A stretch of 64,000 nucleotides of DNA, from NCBI RefSeq assembly GCF_049472675.1, contig NZ_JAPNXM010000003.1, positions 124,001 to 188,000 on the forward strand, given 5' to 3'. Every line of letters begins with the position of its first letter. The first letter of the stretch is position 1. A model generated the notes under the pieces. The model did no database searches. It worked only from the letters and a program-made list of their open reading frames with translations, and was not told the origin of the DNA. The stretch comes from Deferribacter thermophilus (lineage in GTDB: Bacteria; Chrysiogenota; Deferribacteres; Deferribacterales; Deferribacteraceae). The position numbers were made by a program, and so were the translations under genes. Shown here one piece after another: positions 41,667-50,773 of this stretch.

Positions 41667-42927
41667 TCTGTTTCAACCTCTCCAAAAAGTCTGGAAAAGA
41701 TACATCAATACTTTCTATACTGTCAATATCAAAATTTCCAAACCTTTTAGAGAGCAATATATTAATCATAGCTATCCTATGATCATCAAAAGACTTTAGC
41801 ACCCCTTTATCATTAACCTTTTTTAAAGGGTAAACTTTAAAACCATCTTCATACTCTTCAACCTCTGCACCCACTACCCTTAGATTATACACAATCGATT
41901 TAATCCTATCTGATTCTTTTACACGCAACTCCTCAGCATCCCTTATTTCAATAGGTGATTTTGCAAAAAGTCCAAGTGCTCCAAGCATTGGAATTTCATC
42001 TATAATATTTGGAATTATCTCACCTCTAATTACACCACCATCTAAGAATGAAAATTTAATTGCAATATCCCCAATAGGTTCCCCCCCTTCTTTTGTTACT
42101 AAAACATCTATTTTTGCTCCCATTTCATTTAAAATTTTAAGTAATCCAGTCCTTGTTTTATTTAAACCCACATCTTTTACTACCACTTCACTATTTTCAA
42201 ACATTAATGCCGCACCAATAAAAAAAGCTGCAGATGAAAAATCACCAGGCACTGTAAATTCTGTAGGTATTAGATGATACTTTTCTTTAACTTTAATTAC
42301 ACCATTATTTACATCTAAATTGACACCAAAATATTTTAACATCTGTTCTGTATGATCCCTTGTTTGATCCTTTTCAATATATGTTACAGGCTCATCAAGC
42401 TGTAAACCTGCAAGTATCACAGCACTTTTAACCTGAGCACTCTTTACCTTTGCTTCAATTATACCACCCTTCATACTTGATGGCTGTATCATTAAAGGTA
42501 GAAAACCTCTTCTTGAATGAATAACAGCTCCCAAATTAGAAAGGGGATCTATAACCCTTTTCATAGGCCTTCTACGAAGCGAGTTATCACCAGTCATAAA
42601 AAAGTATTTTCTTTGCGGAGCAAATAACCCTGTCAATAATCTTGCTGTAGTACCAGAATTGTCACAATTGATAACATTGTCTGGTTCTAAAAAGCTATCA
42701 TACCCTTTAGAATTTATTATCATATCCCCATCTTTTAGTTCAAAATCCACCCCACAAGCTACAAGTGCATCCTTTGTGGCTATCGTATCCCTTGATAAAA
42801 GTGGTGATTTTACTATAGTTTTCCCTTTTGCCATAGCGCCAAAAATAAATGCTCTGTGAGTCATCGATTTATCAGAAGGAACAGTAATCTCACCTTTTAG
42901 ACTTCTTATTTTTTCAAAACTTATCAT
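41653..42927 (-). CDS. aroA: 5-enolpyruvylshikimate-3-phosphate synthase
   Basis: 424 residues. VPSDKSMTHRAFIFGA, NCDNSGTTARLLTG, GDNSLRRRPMKRV and the DHRIAM motif near the C-terminus are diagnostic of class II-like EPSP synthases. It forms EPSP from shikimate-3-phosphate and PEP. GGAG stands 9 nt before the ATG; 2 bp after tyrA. Confidence 0.95.
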   Translation of the reverse strand: MISFEKIRSLKGEITVPSDKSMTHRAFIFGAMAKGKTIVKSPLLSRDTIATKDALVACGVDFELKDGDMIINSKGYDSFLEPDNVINCDNSGTTARLLTGLFAPQRKYFFMTGDNSLRRRPMKRVIDPLSNLGAVIHSRRGFLPLMIQPSSMKGGIIEAKVKSAQVKSAVILAGLQLDEPVTYIEKDQTRDHTEQMLKYFGVNLDVNNGVIKVKEKYHLIPTEFTVPGDFSSAAFFIGAALMFENSEVVVKDVGLNKTRTGLLKILNEMGAKIDVLVTKEGGEPIGDIAIKFSFLDGGVIRGEIIPNIIDEIPMLGALGLFAKSPIEIRDAEELRVKESDRIKSIVYNLRVVGAEVEEYEDGFKVYPLKKVNDKGVLKSFDDHRIAMINILLSKRFGNFDIDSIESIDVSFPDFLERLKQIEIS

Positions 42928-42929
42928 AA

Positions 42930-43754
42930 CTACAAACTCCGCCTTAAATTACTAACTTTTTCAATGGAGTTAAATAACTCTTTTTCATCCTTATTTATAA
43001 TCATTTCTTGCCATGCCTTTAAAATATCAATAAACTTATCAATTAGCTCTACCAAATTTGAGTTATTATCCACAAAAATATCACTCCACATCTTAGGGTC
43101 GCTACCAGCTATTCTGGTAAAATCTCTAAATCCACCACCTGTAAATTTCAATGAACTTTTATCAACATTAAAAACGAGATCTATCAATGAAAAAGCTATC
43201 AAATGGGGAAAATGACTAATCAAACCAAAAAGCTTATCATGCTCATTGCTACTAATAAGCTCTACACGCATCCCAATCTTTTCATGAATCTCTTTTAGCT
43301 TATCTACATCGGATTTATCAGCAAAATCAGTTGTTAAAAAATGATACGCATTTTCAAATAATTTTTCATCACTGTTTTTAAATCCTGAAGTTTCTTTACC
43401 TGCGATAGGGTGTCCACCAACAAATCTCAAACCAAGAGATTTTGCTTTTTCCACAATGCTTTTTTTAGTACTACAAGCATCCGTTATCAATACATCAACA
43501 TTGTAATGTTTTAATTCACCCAACAACTCTAATGTGGTCAATACTGGGGTAGCAAGATATACCAAATCCATATCAAGTGATAAAAAATCTTCTAAATTAT
43601 CAGTAACTGCGTCAAAAACACCTGATTCTGCTGCAGAAACAACTACTTCTGGATTTAAATCAAACCCATATATTTTAAAACCAACATTATTAAATGCTTT
43701 AGCTAAAGAACCACCGATTAATCCTAAACCGACAATCCCTATTTTTTTTATCAA
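42930..43754 (-). CDS. tyrA: Prephenate dehydrogenase
   Basis: 274 residues. N-terminal Rossmann motif GLGLIGGSLAKAF, DACSTK, GGHPIAGKETSGF and the helical C-terminal dimer domain (TGGGFRDFTRIAGSDPKMW) are typical. It converts prephenate to 4-hydroxyphenylpyruvate with NAD+. There is no fused chorismate mutase or ACT domain. The start is TTG with AAGGT upstream. Confidence 0.93.
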   Translation of the reverse strand: MIKKIGIVGLGLIGGSLAKAFNNVGFKIYGFDLNPEVVVSAAESGVFDAVTDNLEDFLSLDMDLVYLATPVLTTLELLGELKHYNVDVLITDACSTKKSIVEKAKSLGLRFVGGHPIAGKETSGFKNSDEKLFENAYHFLTTDFADKSDVDKLKEIHEKIGMRVELISSNEHDKLFGLISHFPHLIAFSLIDLVFNVDKSSLKFTGGGFRDFTRIAGSDPKMWSDIFVDNNSNLVELIDKFIDILKAWQEMIINKDEKELFNSIEKVSNLRRSL

Positions 43755-43767
43755 AACAGATACCTTT

Positions 43768-44787
43768 TTATTCTTCTAAATGTTTCTCTAAAGTTGCAGC
43801 AATAACTCTAACCCTTTTCATCAACACTTCAAAATCTGAAGGCAAAATTGATTGATCACCATCACTCAAAGCTTCAGATGGACGGGGATGAACCTCTACC
43901 ATAAGACCATCAGCTCCTGCAGCTATTGCAGCCTGAGCCATAGGTAGAATACAATCTCTTCTACCTGTACCATGACTTGGATCCACTATGATAGGTAAAT
44001 GGCTTGAATTTTTAATAACAGGGACTGCAGCAAGATCCAATGTATTTCTTGTCTCAGTATCAAAAGACCTTATCCCCCTTTCGCAAAGGATGATGTCATA
44101 GTTCCCTTCACTTGCTATATATTCTGCTGCCATAAGAAACTCTTTGATAGTGGCACACATCCCTCTTTTCAGCATTACTGGCATTTTCGCCTTACCAACC
44201 TCTTTCAACAATCTGAAGTTTGACATATTCCTTGCGCCAATTTGCAAAATATCAGCATATTTTGCCACCAGATCCAGATCTCTTGGATCCATGAGCTCAG
44301 TTATTACAAGCATTCCAAAGTGATCTGCAACTTCACGAAGATATTTCAACCCCTCTTCGCCAAGCCCCTGGAAAGAATAAGGGCTAGTTCTTGGTTTAAA
44401 TGCTCCCCCTCTTAAAATTCTTGCACCTGCTTTATAAACAGATTCTGCAACTTCAAATAATAACTCTCTACTTTCTACCGAACAGGGGCCAGCCATTACT
44501 GCAATATGTTTGCCACCTATTTTTACACCCTTAATATTTAAAACAGTCGGCTCTTTTTTAAAATCTTTGCTCACAAGTTTGTAAGGTTTTAAAATGGGGA
44601 CGACCTTCTCAACACCTGGCAAAGAGCTCAACGGTTTATCTCTAAGTGCCCTTTCATCACCTATTGCACCAATAATTGTTCTTTCTACACCTTTTGAAAG
44701 GTGAGTTTTAAACCCATATTCTATTAATTTCTTCTCAACAAATTCTATCTCTTTCTCTGTGGCCTCTGGCCTCATTACTATAATCAT
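43768..44787 (-). CDS. aroF: DAHP synthase type I-beta with N-terminal ferredoxin-like domain
   Basis: 339 residues. The N-terminal ~70 residues (MIIVMRPEATEKEIE...) form the ferredoxin-like regulatory domain seen in Thermotoga-type enzymes. The barrel has AGPCSVES, LRGGAFKPRTSPYSFQG, MLKRGM and VDPSHGTGRR. It catalyses the first step of the shikimate pathway. The regulatory domain predicts feedback inhibition by aromatic amino acids. GGAGG precedes the ATG. Confidence 0.94.
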   Translation of the reverse strand: MIIVMRPEATEKEIEFVEKKLIEYGFKTHLSKGVERTIIGAIGDERALRDKPLSSLPGVEKVVPILKPYKLVSKDFKKEPTVLNIKGVKIGGKHIAVMAGPCSVESRELLFEVAESVYKAGARILRGGAFKPRTSPYSFQGLGEEGLKYLREVADHFGMLVITELMDPRDLDLVAKYADILQIGARNMSNFRLLKEVGKAKMPVMLKRGMCATIKEFLMAAEYIASEGNYDIILCERGIRSFDTETRNTLDLAAVPVIKNSSHLPIIVDPSHGTGRRDCILPMAQAAIAAGADGLMVEVHPRPSEALSDGDQSILPSDFEVLMKRVRVIAATLEKHLEE

Positions 44788-44789
44788 TT

Positions 44790-45887
44790 TTAGCCTCCAA
44801 TAACCTCTTCTAATTTTTCTATAAAAATTTGGTTCTCATCAGGCAATCCGATTGAAACCCTGATAAATGGTGCCAGTTTTGGCCCAAGAAATCTAACAAT
44901 CACACCTTTGTGTAATAACTCGTTAAAAACTCTATTCCCATCACCAACATCAACAAGTATAAAATTTGCCTGCGTTTCATAATATTTTAAACCAAGCTTC
45001 TGAAACTCTTTATACAGATACAGTTTTCCATCCCTATTGTTTTTTATAACTTTTCTTAAAAAGTCATGATCATCAAGAGCAGCAATAGCCGCCACTTGAG
45101 CAGCCATATTTACATTAAAAGGTTGCCTCACCCTATTTAACATATCAAGAGCCTTACTATTACCAATAATATATCCTATCCTAAGTCCAGCCAATCCGTA
45201 TGCTTTAGAAAAGGTTCTTATGGAAAAAAGGTTTGGATATTTTTTCATCAATTTCAAACTATTAGGATAATCTGCCGCATCGACAAATTCATAATAAGCT
45301 TCATCAAGTATCACAAGGATATCTTCTCTCACATTATCAAGAAAAGATACAAGCTGTTCTTCACTAAAATAAGTCCCTGTGGGGTTATTTGGATTGGCCA
45401 AAAATACAATCTTTGTTTTATCATCGATATTTTCAAGTATTCTATCAAAATTGACAATAAAATCCTTATCAGTTTCAACCCATTTGCAAAAGGAGTTATT
45501 TGCCTGTGCAATTATACCATATACAGAAAAACTTGGGGCAAAAGATACCACATTTTCTCCAGGCTTCACAAAAGTCCTGATAAGAAGCTCAATTATCTCA
45601 TTTGAACCAGTACCAAATAGCAACTCATTTTGTGCCACATTTAATTTTTTGCTCAATTTTTCTCTTAAATAATAGCAATCTCCAAGCGGATATCTATTTA
45701 ATTCATCTAAAAAATTCATTAATGCTTCTTTACTTTTTGGTGGAATCCCCAAAGGATTCTCATTAGAGGCAAGTTTAATTGCCTTTTTAATACCAAGCTC
45801 CCTTTCAAGCTCTTTTACAGGTTTTCCTGGCTGATAAGGGATTAAGCTTGCAATATTTTCTCCAGCTAATTTTTCAAAATCTATCAT
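44790..45887 (-). CDS. hisC: Histidinol-phosphate / aromatic aminotransferase
   Basis: 365 residues, class I/II PLP fold. LASNENPLG, NPNNPTGT, LDEAYYEF and RTFSKAYGLAGLRIGY (PLP Lys in FSK) match HisC. In this aromatic operon between pheA and aroF it is likely to transaminate phenylpyruvate and hydroxyphenylpyruvate as well as, or instead of, imidazole acetol phosphate. AAGGGGG precedes the ATG. Confidence 0.9.
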   Translation of the reverse strand: MIDFEKLAGENIASLIPYQPGKPVKELERELGIKKAIKLASNENPLGIPPKSKEALMNFLDELNRYPLGDCYYLREKLSKKLNVAQNELLFGTGSNEIIELLIRTFVKPGENVVSFAPSFSVYGIIAQANNSFCKWVETDKDFIVNFDRILENIDDKTKIVFLANPNNPTGTYFSEEQLVSFLDNVREDILVILDEAYYEFVDAADYPNSLKLMKKYPNLFSIRTFSKAYGLAGLRIGYIIGNSKALDMLNRVRQPFNVNMAAQVAAIAALDDHDFLRKVIKNNRDGKLYLYKEFQKLGLKYYETQANFILVDVGDGNRVFNELLHKGVIVRFLGPKLAPFIRVSIGLPDENQIFIEKLEEVIGG

Positions 45888-46954
45888 TTTTCCCCCTTTG
45901 GATATGAACCTAATATTTTTAACATATTTACATTTTTAGAAAAATTTTCAAGAGCCTTCTTAACAGGCTCATCATCTATATGTCCATCGATATCCACATA
46001 AAAGATATACTCCCAAGCCTTCCTTTTTGAAGGCCTCGATTCAATCTTAGTCATATTGATATTTTCTTCGGCAAATGCTTTCAAAGCGTTGTATAATGAA
46101 CCAGCTTTGTGAGCTAAGGAAAACATAATAGATGTTTTATCATTACCTGTTTTTGCAGGCTCATTAAAACCTATAACAAGAAATCTTGTGTAATTGTTTG
46201 TATAATCTTCGATACTCTTTTCCACTATCTTTAGTCCGTATTGAATTTCAGCCATTTCACTGGCTATAGCAGCGACAGAAGCATCCCCCTTTGCAATTTC
46301 GGCCGCTTTTGCAGTGGACTCAACTTCTACAATAGTAATATTTCTAGCATTCTTGCTAAGCCATTTTCTACATTGCGCAATGGCATGAGGGTGAGAATAT
46401 ATCTTTCTGATATCCTCAAATTTTCCGCTCAAATTCATCAAATGATGAGAAACTTCTAAAAATATTTCCCCACATATCTTTAAAGTGGAATCCATAAACA
46501 TATCAAGGGTATGATTGACCACACCTTCCAATGAGTTTTCAATAGGGATTACACCATAAGCACATCTCTTTTTTTCCACATATTCAAACACATCTGAGAT
46601 ATTAGAAAGCGGAATAAGCTTTGCTGCAAGCCCAAAATGTTTTATCCCTGCAAGATGTGTAAAGGTGCCCTCAGGACCAAGATAAGCAATCTTTTGAACC
46701 TCTTCAAGTGATAAAGAAGCAGAAATTATCTCTCTAAAAACATTTTTTATATATTCATCAGGAAAAGGGCCTGTATTTATATTTTTCAAACGCTCATATA
46801 TAGCCTTTTCTCTTGAAGGAACATACAATGGCTTATTCTGCTCCTTTTTTATCTTACCAATTTCAATTACAAGCTTAGCACGCTCATTGAGAAGCTTTAA
46901 AATTTGCTCATCAATTTTATCTATCTCTTTTCTTAAATCGTTTAATCTATCCAT
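45884..46954 (-). CDS. pheA: Bifunctional chorismate mutase / prephenate dehydratase
   Basis: 356 residues. Chorismate mutase domain at ~1-85 (LRKEIDKIDEQILKLLNERAKL), prephenate dehydratase at ~90-265 (AYLGPEGTFTH, VPIENSLEGVV, NYTRFLVIG) and ACT domain with SRPSKRKAWEYIFYVDIDGH. It makes phenylpyruvate and is expected to be inhibited by phenylalanine. First gene of the eight-gene operon. There is no Shine-Dalgarno sequence and the promoter position implies an almost leaderless mRNA. Confidence 0.95.
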   Translation of the reverse strand: MDRLNDLRKEIDKIDEQILKLLNERAKLVIEIGKIKKEQNKPLYVPSREKAIYERLKNINTGPFPDEYIKNVFREIISASLSLEEVQKIAYLGPEGTFTHLAGIKHFGLAAKLIPLSNISDVFEYVEKKRCAYGVIPIENSLEGVVNHTLDMFMDSTLKICGEIFLEVSHHLMNLSGKFEDIRKIYSHPHAIAQCRKWLSKNARNITIVEVESTAKAAEIAKGDASVAAIASEMAEIQYGLKIVEKSIEDYTNNYTRFLVIGFNEPAKTGNDKTSIMFSLAHKAGSLYNALKAFAEENINMTKIESRPSKRKAWEYIFYVDIDGHIDDEPVKKALENFSKNVNMLKILGSYPKGEK

Positions 46955-46962
46955 AGGTGTGT

Positions 46963-46991
46963 TATATAATTCAGAGTTAAAAAATATTCAA
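46963..46991 (-). promoter_or_regulatory. Promoter of the pheA-rpsA operon
   Basis: On the minus strand, TTGAAT (46986-46991), a 17-nt spacer and TATATA (46963-46968). Transcription would start near 46956, two or three bases before the pheA ATG at 46954. Confidence 0.6.
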
Positions 46992-47108
46992 CCTTTTTAA
47001 GTTTTATAATACCATATTTCTAAACTAACCACTATAAATTGTTTGAAATGCGGGTGTTGCTCAACAATAATTGAGGGTATTGCACAATAATAATTACTCA
47101 AATATCTT

Positions 47109-47182
47109 AGATTGTTTCGCTAATGCTTGCAATGACAGATTCCCCTGTCATTGCGAGGCAACATAAGTTGCCGAAGCAATCT
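47109..47182. repeat. Palindromic intergenic repeat, copy A
   Basis: 74 bp with terminal inverted repeat AGATTGTTTCG/CGAAGCAATCT and inner inverted repeat GCAATGACA/TGTCATTGC. It can fold into a long imperfect hairpin. It lies in the 500-bp gene-free stretch 46955-47454, which otherwise holds a promoter, heptad repeats and a terminator but no coding sequence that I can support. Confidence 0.85.
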
Positions 47183-47196
47183 CTTCTTTTATTCCC

Positions 47197-47231
47197 TTTT
47201 CACATTTCACTTTTCACTATTCACCATTCAC
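47197..47231. repeat. Five tandem heptads
   Basis: TTTTCAC, ATTTCAC, TTTTCAC, TATTCAC, CATTCAC in direct succession. A short tandem repeat array with 7-bp period, inserted between palindromic repeats. Confidence 0.85.
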
Positions 47232-47245
47232 TACTTACGAAATAT

Positions 47246-47279
47246 AGACTGCTTCGTCACTAACGTTCCTCGCAGTGAC
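47246..47279. repeat. Half copy of the palindromic repeat
   Basis: AGACTGCTTCGTCACTAACG followed by TTCCTCGCAGTGAC. It resembles one arm of the 74-77 bp palindromes on either side, with its own small hairpin. Confidence 0.7.
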
Positions 47280-47287
47280 AAAAATTG

Positions 47288-47364
47288 GAGATTGCTTCGC
47301 TAATGCCCGCAATGACAGCATTTTCGGGTCATTGCAAAGCTACAAAAATTGCTGAAGCAATCTC
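47288..47364. repeat. Palindromic intergenic repeat, copy B
   Basis: 77 bp with terminal inverted repeat GAGATTGCTTCGC/GCTGAAGCAATCTC and inner GCAATGACA/GTCATTGC. Related to copy A in both arms, but the central part has diverged. Confidence 0.85.
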
Positions 47365-47407
47365 ATGTTTATATTTATTATCAACATGTCAATCTATAGC
47401 ATAACAT

Positions 47408-47431
47408 AAAAAAAGCCCCATTATGGGCTTT
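47408..47431 (-). terminator. Intrinsic terminator of the glycyl radical operon
   Basis: 7-bp stem AAAGCCC/GGGCTTT (47412-47418, 47425-47431) with a 6-nt loop and seven T following on the minus strand, 24 bp after the stop codon. Confidence 0.88.
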
Positions 47432-47454
47432 AAAGTCTTACTGTTTTTTTGATT

Positions 47455-49875
47455 TTACATAGATTCGTGCTCTGTTCTTCTGATTATTTCATCCTGCAAC
47501 TTATCATTTAAATCACAAAAATAGTCGCTATAACCTGCAACCCTTACGATTAAGTCCCTATACTGCTCAGGATGTTTTTTAGCCTCTTTTAATACATCTG
47601 CACTAATTACATTAAACTGAATATGATGTCCATCCATAGCAAAGTAAGACCTAATTAGTGAACAAACAGCATCAATCCCCTTTTCTGTTTCCAAAAATGA
47701 TGGAGAAAACTTCATATTAAGCAAAGTTCCACCTGTTTTAATATGATCCATTTTTGCAGCTGATTTTATAACAGCTGTTGGCCCATTTCTATCACACCCC
47801 TGCACAGGTGATATCCCCTCAGAAAGAGGCTCATGCGCAAACCTACCATCTGGGGTTGCACCACACACTTCACCAAAATATACATGACAGGTAGTAGGCA
47901 ACATATTAATCCTAAACTTTCCTCCAGGTTTTGTCGTAGGTCTGTCATCAATCAAGGAGAAAAATGTTTCAAATATTTGTCTCATTATACTGTCAGCATA
48001 ATCATCATCATTGCCATATTTTGGTGTCTTGTTCCATAAAAATAGCCTTTCCTTTTCATACCCTTTAAAATTTGCTTTCAACATCATCAACAACTCATCA
48101 ATCGTAAACCTTTTTGTATCAAAAACATGGTATTTTATAGCTGATAATGAATCAGTAATTGTCCCAATACCTACACCTTGGACATAAAGGGAGTTGTATC
48201 TTGCTCCACCTGCGTTGTAATCCACCCCTTTTTCGATACAATCATCAATAAGAATTGATAAAAATGGAGAAGGCATATATTTTGCATAAATCCTCTCAAT
48301 AATCCTGTTCCCTTTAAGCTTTATATTTACAAAATATTCAAGTTGCTTTTTAAAAGCATTCATTAACTCATCAAAGGTTTTAAACTCTCTTGGATCACCT
48401 GTTTCAACCCCTATTTTTTCTCCAGTCAAAGGGTCAATCCCATTATTGAGTGCAACCTCAAGAACTTTCACCAGATTAAAATAACCTGTCAATGCGTAAT
48501 TCTCTTTTCCAAATGCTCCAGCTTCTACGCACCCACTTGTCCCACCATTTCTTGCATCAATGATTGATTTCCCTTGCCTTAATAATTCTTGAATTACTGC
48601 ATCGGTGTTAAATATTGAAGGCTGTCCAAAACCTGTTTTAATAATCTGCAAAGCTCTTTTGATAAATCTATCAGGGCTCTTTTTACTTACCTGAATACTT
48701 GTGCTTGGCTGCAATAATCTCATCTCTTCTATCACATCAAGAATTAGAAAAGTCAGCTCATTTACAGCACTACTACCATCCTCATTTACTCCACCAAGAT
48801 TGATTTGAGCAAAATCTGTATAAGTGGCACTCTCCTTTGCTGTTACCCCCACTTTTGGAGGTGCTGGCTGATTATTAAACTTTATCCAGAAACATTCTAA
48901 AAGTTCCCTTGCTCTTTCTTTAGTTAAGAGCCCTTCCTCAATATCTTTTTTATAAAATGGGTAAAGATTTCTATCTAATTTACCAGGGTTAAATGCATCC
49001 CAAGTATTTAACTCACTAATTACCCCCACATGAACAAACCAATAATATTGCAAAGCCTCATGAAAGGTATCTGGCTTATTTTCAGGAACTTTATCACAAA
49101 TTCTTGAAAGCTCTAATAGCTCTGCTCTTTTTTCTTCATCCTCTTCTTTCTCAGCCATTTTTCTTAGTAACTTGGAATATCTTTTAGCATAAATAATTAG
49201 CCCTTCTGCTGCATGCCTCATACCAATTAGCTGTTCTTTTTTATCAAAAGCAAAGGGATCATTTTCAAAATCAAGATTTGCAATTGATTCATCAATTTTT
49301 TTAATAAAGTCTTTCATCCCGTATTTATAAATTTTATCATCTAAAACTGTATGACCAGGGGCTCTTTGCTCCATAAACTCTGTGAAAATCCCTGCTTTGT
49401 ATGCCTTTAGCCATTCTTCATCCATTTCAGCATAAATCTTATCCCTAATCGTTTTACCTTTCCAAAAAGGGATAATCTCTTTTTCGTATAATTCAAATAC
49501 TTCTTCACTTACTTTGTATGGCACTTTTTCTCTATCATTTAGCATTTTCAAATCTTCTAAAGAATGGCAGCAAACTTCTGGATAGGTAGGTACAGCTTTT
49601 GGAGCTTCACCCCTTTCTCCAACAATCAGCTCATCTTTATCAAAATATAAAGATTTTTTCTCCATCAAATACTTAAAAGCTTTCCCTCTAACAACCGGTA
49701 TAGACATCTCTTTATTGTTCTTATAAAATTCTGTAATGATTTTTGCTCTTTCACCACTGATGCGTTCTTCTGTTTCAAGGCTCTTTCTCCTAAGTCTCCT
49801 TACCCTTTCTGTTGAGCCTCTTTCAAGATACTCTTTCCCTGTTGGAAAATTTAAAACACAACTTTTTGTTGCCAT
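47455..49875 (-). CDS. Glycyl radical enzyme, HypD-like (4-hydroxyproline dehydratase type)
   Basis: 806 residues of the pyruvate formate-lyase superfamily. Active-site C449 with E451 in GTSGCVEAGAFGKE and radical G781 in RVAGYSDYF are present. The dehydratase-type CVE motif rules out PFL itself. APGHTVLDD and the GCVE-AGAFGKE context resemble trans-4-hydroxy-L-proline dehydratase (HypD), which makes pyrroline-5-carboxylate. Choline lyase and glycerol dehydratase usually have GCVEP. Isethionate or other sulfolyases remain possible. No proC or microcompartment gene is nearby. AGGAGG precedes the ATG; it directly follows its activase gene. Confidence 0.75.
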   Translation of the reverse strand: MATKSCVLNFPTGKEYLERGSTERVRRLRRKSLETEERISGERAKIITEFYKNNKEMSIPVVRGKAFKYLMEKKSLYFDKDELIVGERGEAPKAVPTYPEVCCHSLEDLKMLNDREKVPYKVSEEVFELYEKEIIPFWKGKTIRDKIYAEMDEEWLKAYKAGIFTEFMEQRAPGHTVLDDKIYKYGMKDFIKKIDESIANLDFENDPFAFDKKEQLIGMRHAAEGLIIYAKRYSKLLRKMAEKEEDEEKRAELLELSRICDKVPENKPDTFHEALQYYWFVHVGVISELNTWDAFNPGKLDRNLYPFYKKDIEEGLLTKERARELLECFWIKFNNQPAPPKVGVTAKESATYTDFAQINLGGVNEDGSSAVNELTFLILDVIEEMRLLQPSTSIQVSKKSPDRFIKRALQIIKTGFGQPSIFNTDAVIQELLRQGKSIIDARNGGTSGCVEAGAFGKENYALTGYFNLVKVLEVALNNGIDPLTGEKIGVETGDPREFKTFDELMNAFKKQLEYFVNIKLKGNRIIERIYAKYMPSPFLSILIDDCIEKGVDYNAGGARYNSLYVQGVGIGTITDSLSAIKYHVFDTKRFTIDELLMMLKANFKGYEKERLFLWNKTPKYGNDDDYADSIMRQIFETFFSLIDDRPTTKPGGKFRINMLPTTCHVYFGEVCGATPDGRFAHEPLSEGISPVQGCDRNGPTAVIKSAAKMDHIKTGGTLLNMKFSPSFLETEKGIDAVCSLIRSYFAMDGHHIQFNVISADVLKEAKKHPEQYRDLIVRVAGYSDYFCDLNDKLQDEIIRRTEHESM

Positions 49876-49876
49876 A

Positions 49877-50773
49877 TTATCCTCCTATCAAAACGGAAAA
49901 CCCTTTTTTTTCAAAAAATTCTTTAAAATAATTTACTTTATTTTTATCTATCTCTGGGATATCCCCCACCAAAACATCCATCCCTAACCTTAAATACTTA
50001 TCAATCATAATATTGTGATAAGGTAGCAAATCCACACCCTTTACTGATTTTAGATCTTTTATAAAATCATAGATCTTATCTATCTCCTCTACATCATCAT
50101 TTACACCAGGGATTAAAGGGATTCTAACCCTTATATCATTAGCTATTTCATCAAGCTTTCTCAAATTTTCTAAAATCAAACGATTTGAAACCCCTGTATA
50201 TTTCTTATGTTTATCATCATCCATCATTTTTATATCATAAAGATATGTATCAATATACTGATTGCATGCCTCAATATTTGCAAAATCGGTATATCCACTG
50301 GTATCAACAGATGTATTCAACCTTTTTTCTTTTGATAATTTCAATAGTTCTCTCAAAAATTCTGGCTGTGCAAAAGGCTCTCCACCAGAAAAGGTTACAC
50401 CACCTTTGGAGCTATCAAAAAAGAGTTCATCTTTGCAGACTGATTCTATAACTTCCTCAGCAGCAATGTAATAACCAATAATTTCAAGGGCATCTGCAGG
50501 GCATTCATCTACACAAATTCCACAAAGCGTGCAATTATCATGAAGCTCTAAAGTATCAGCTATTTTTATAGCTTTTTCAGGGCAAACAGTTTCACAGGTA
50601 AAACACCTAATACATCTTGACTGAAAAAAAGACATCTGCGGTGTCATCTTTTGACTCTCAGGATTATGACACCACATACAGCGCAAAGGGCACCCTTTTA
50701 AGAAAACTGTAACCCTTATACCATCGCCATCATTTACTGCGTATCTTTTTATATCAAAAACTACACCCTTCAT
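49877..50773 (-). CDS. Glycyl radical enzyme activating enzyme (radical SAM)
   Basis: 298 residues. Radical SAM cluster C28, C32, C35 (GCPLRCMWC), then a ferredoxin insert with two [4Fe-4S] motifs (CIRCFTCETVCP and CTLCGICVDECP), and TFSGGEPFAQP. It abstracts hydrogen from G781 of the adjacent enzyme using reduced Fe-S and SAM. Oxygen sensitive. Its start overlaps the regulator gene's stop (ATGA). Confidence 0.93.
   Translation of the reverse strand: MKGVVFDIKRYAVNDGDGIRVTVFLKGCPLRCMWCHNPESQKMTPQMSFFQSRCIRCFTCETVCPEKAIKIADTLELHDNCTLCGICVDECPADALEIIGYYIAAEEVIESVCKDELFFDSSKGGVTFSGGEPFAQPEFLRELLKLSKEKRLNTSVDTSGYTDFANIEACNQYIDTYLYDIKMMDDDKHKKYTGVSNRLILENLRKLDEIANDIRVRIPLIPGVNDDVEEIDKIYDFIKDLKSVKGVDLLPYHNIMIDKYLRLGMDVLVGDIPEIDKNKVNYFKEFFEKKGFSVLIGG

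Noticed and set aside
47109..47364. CRISPR array or tRNA-like genes
   Set aside because: Repeats are unequal palindromes without regular spacers, and the hairpins lack tRNA arms.
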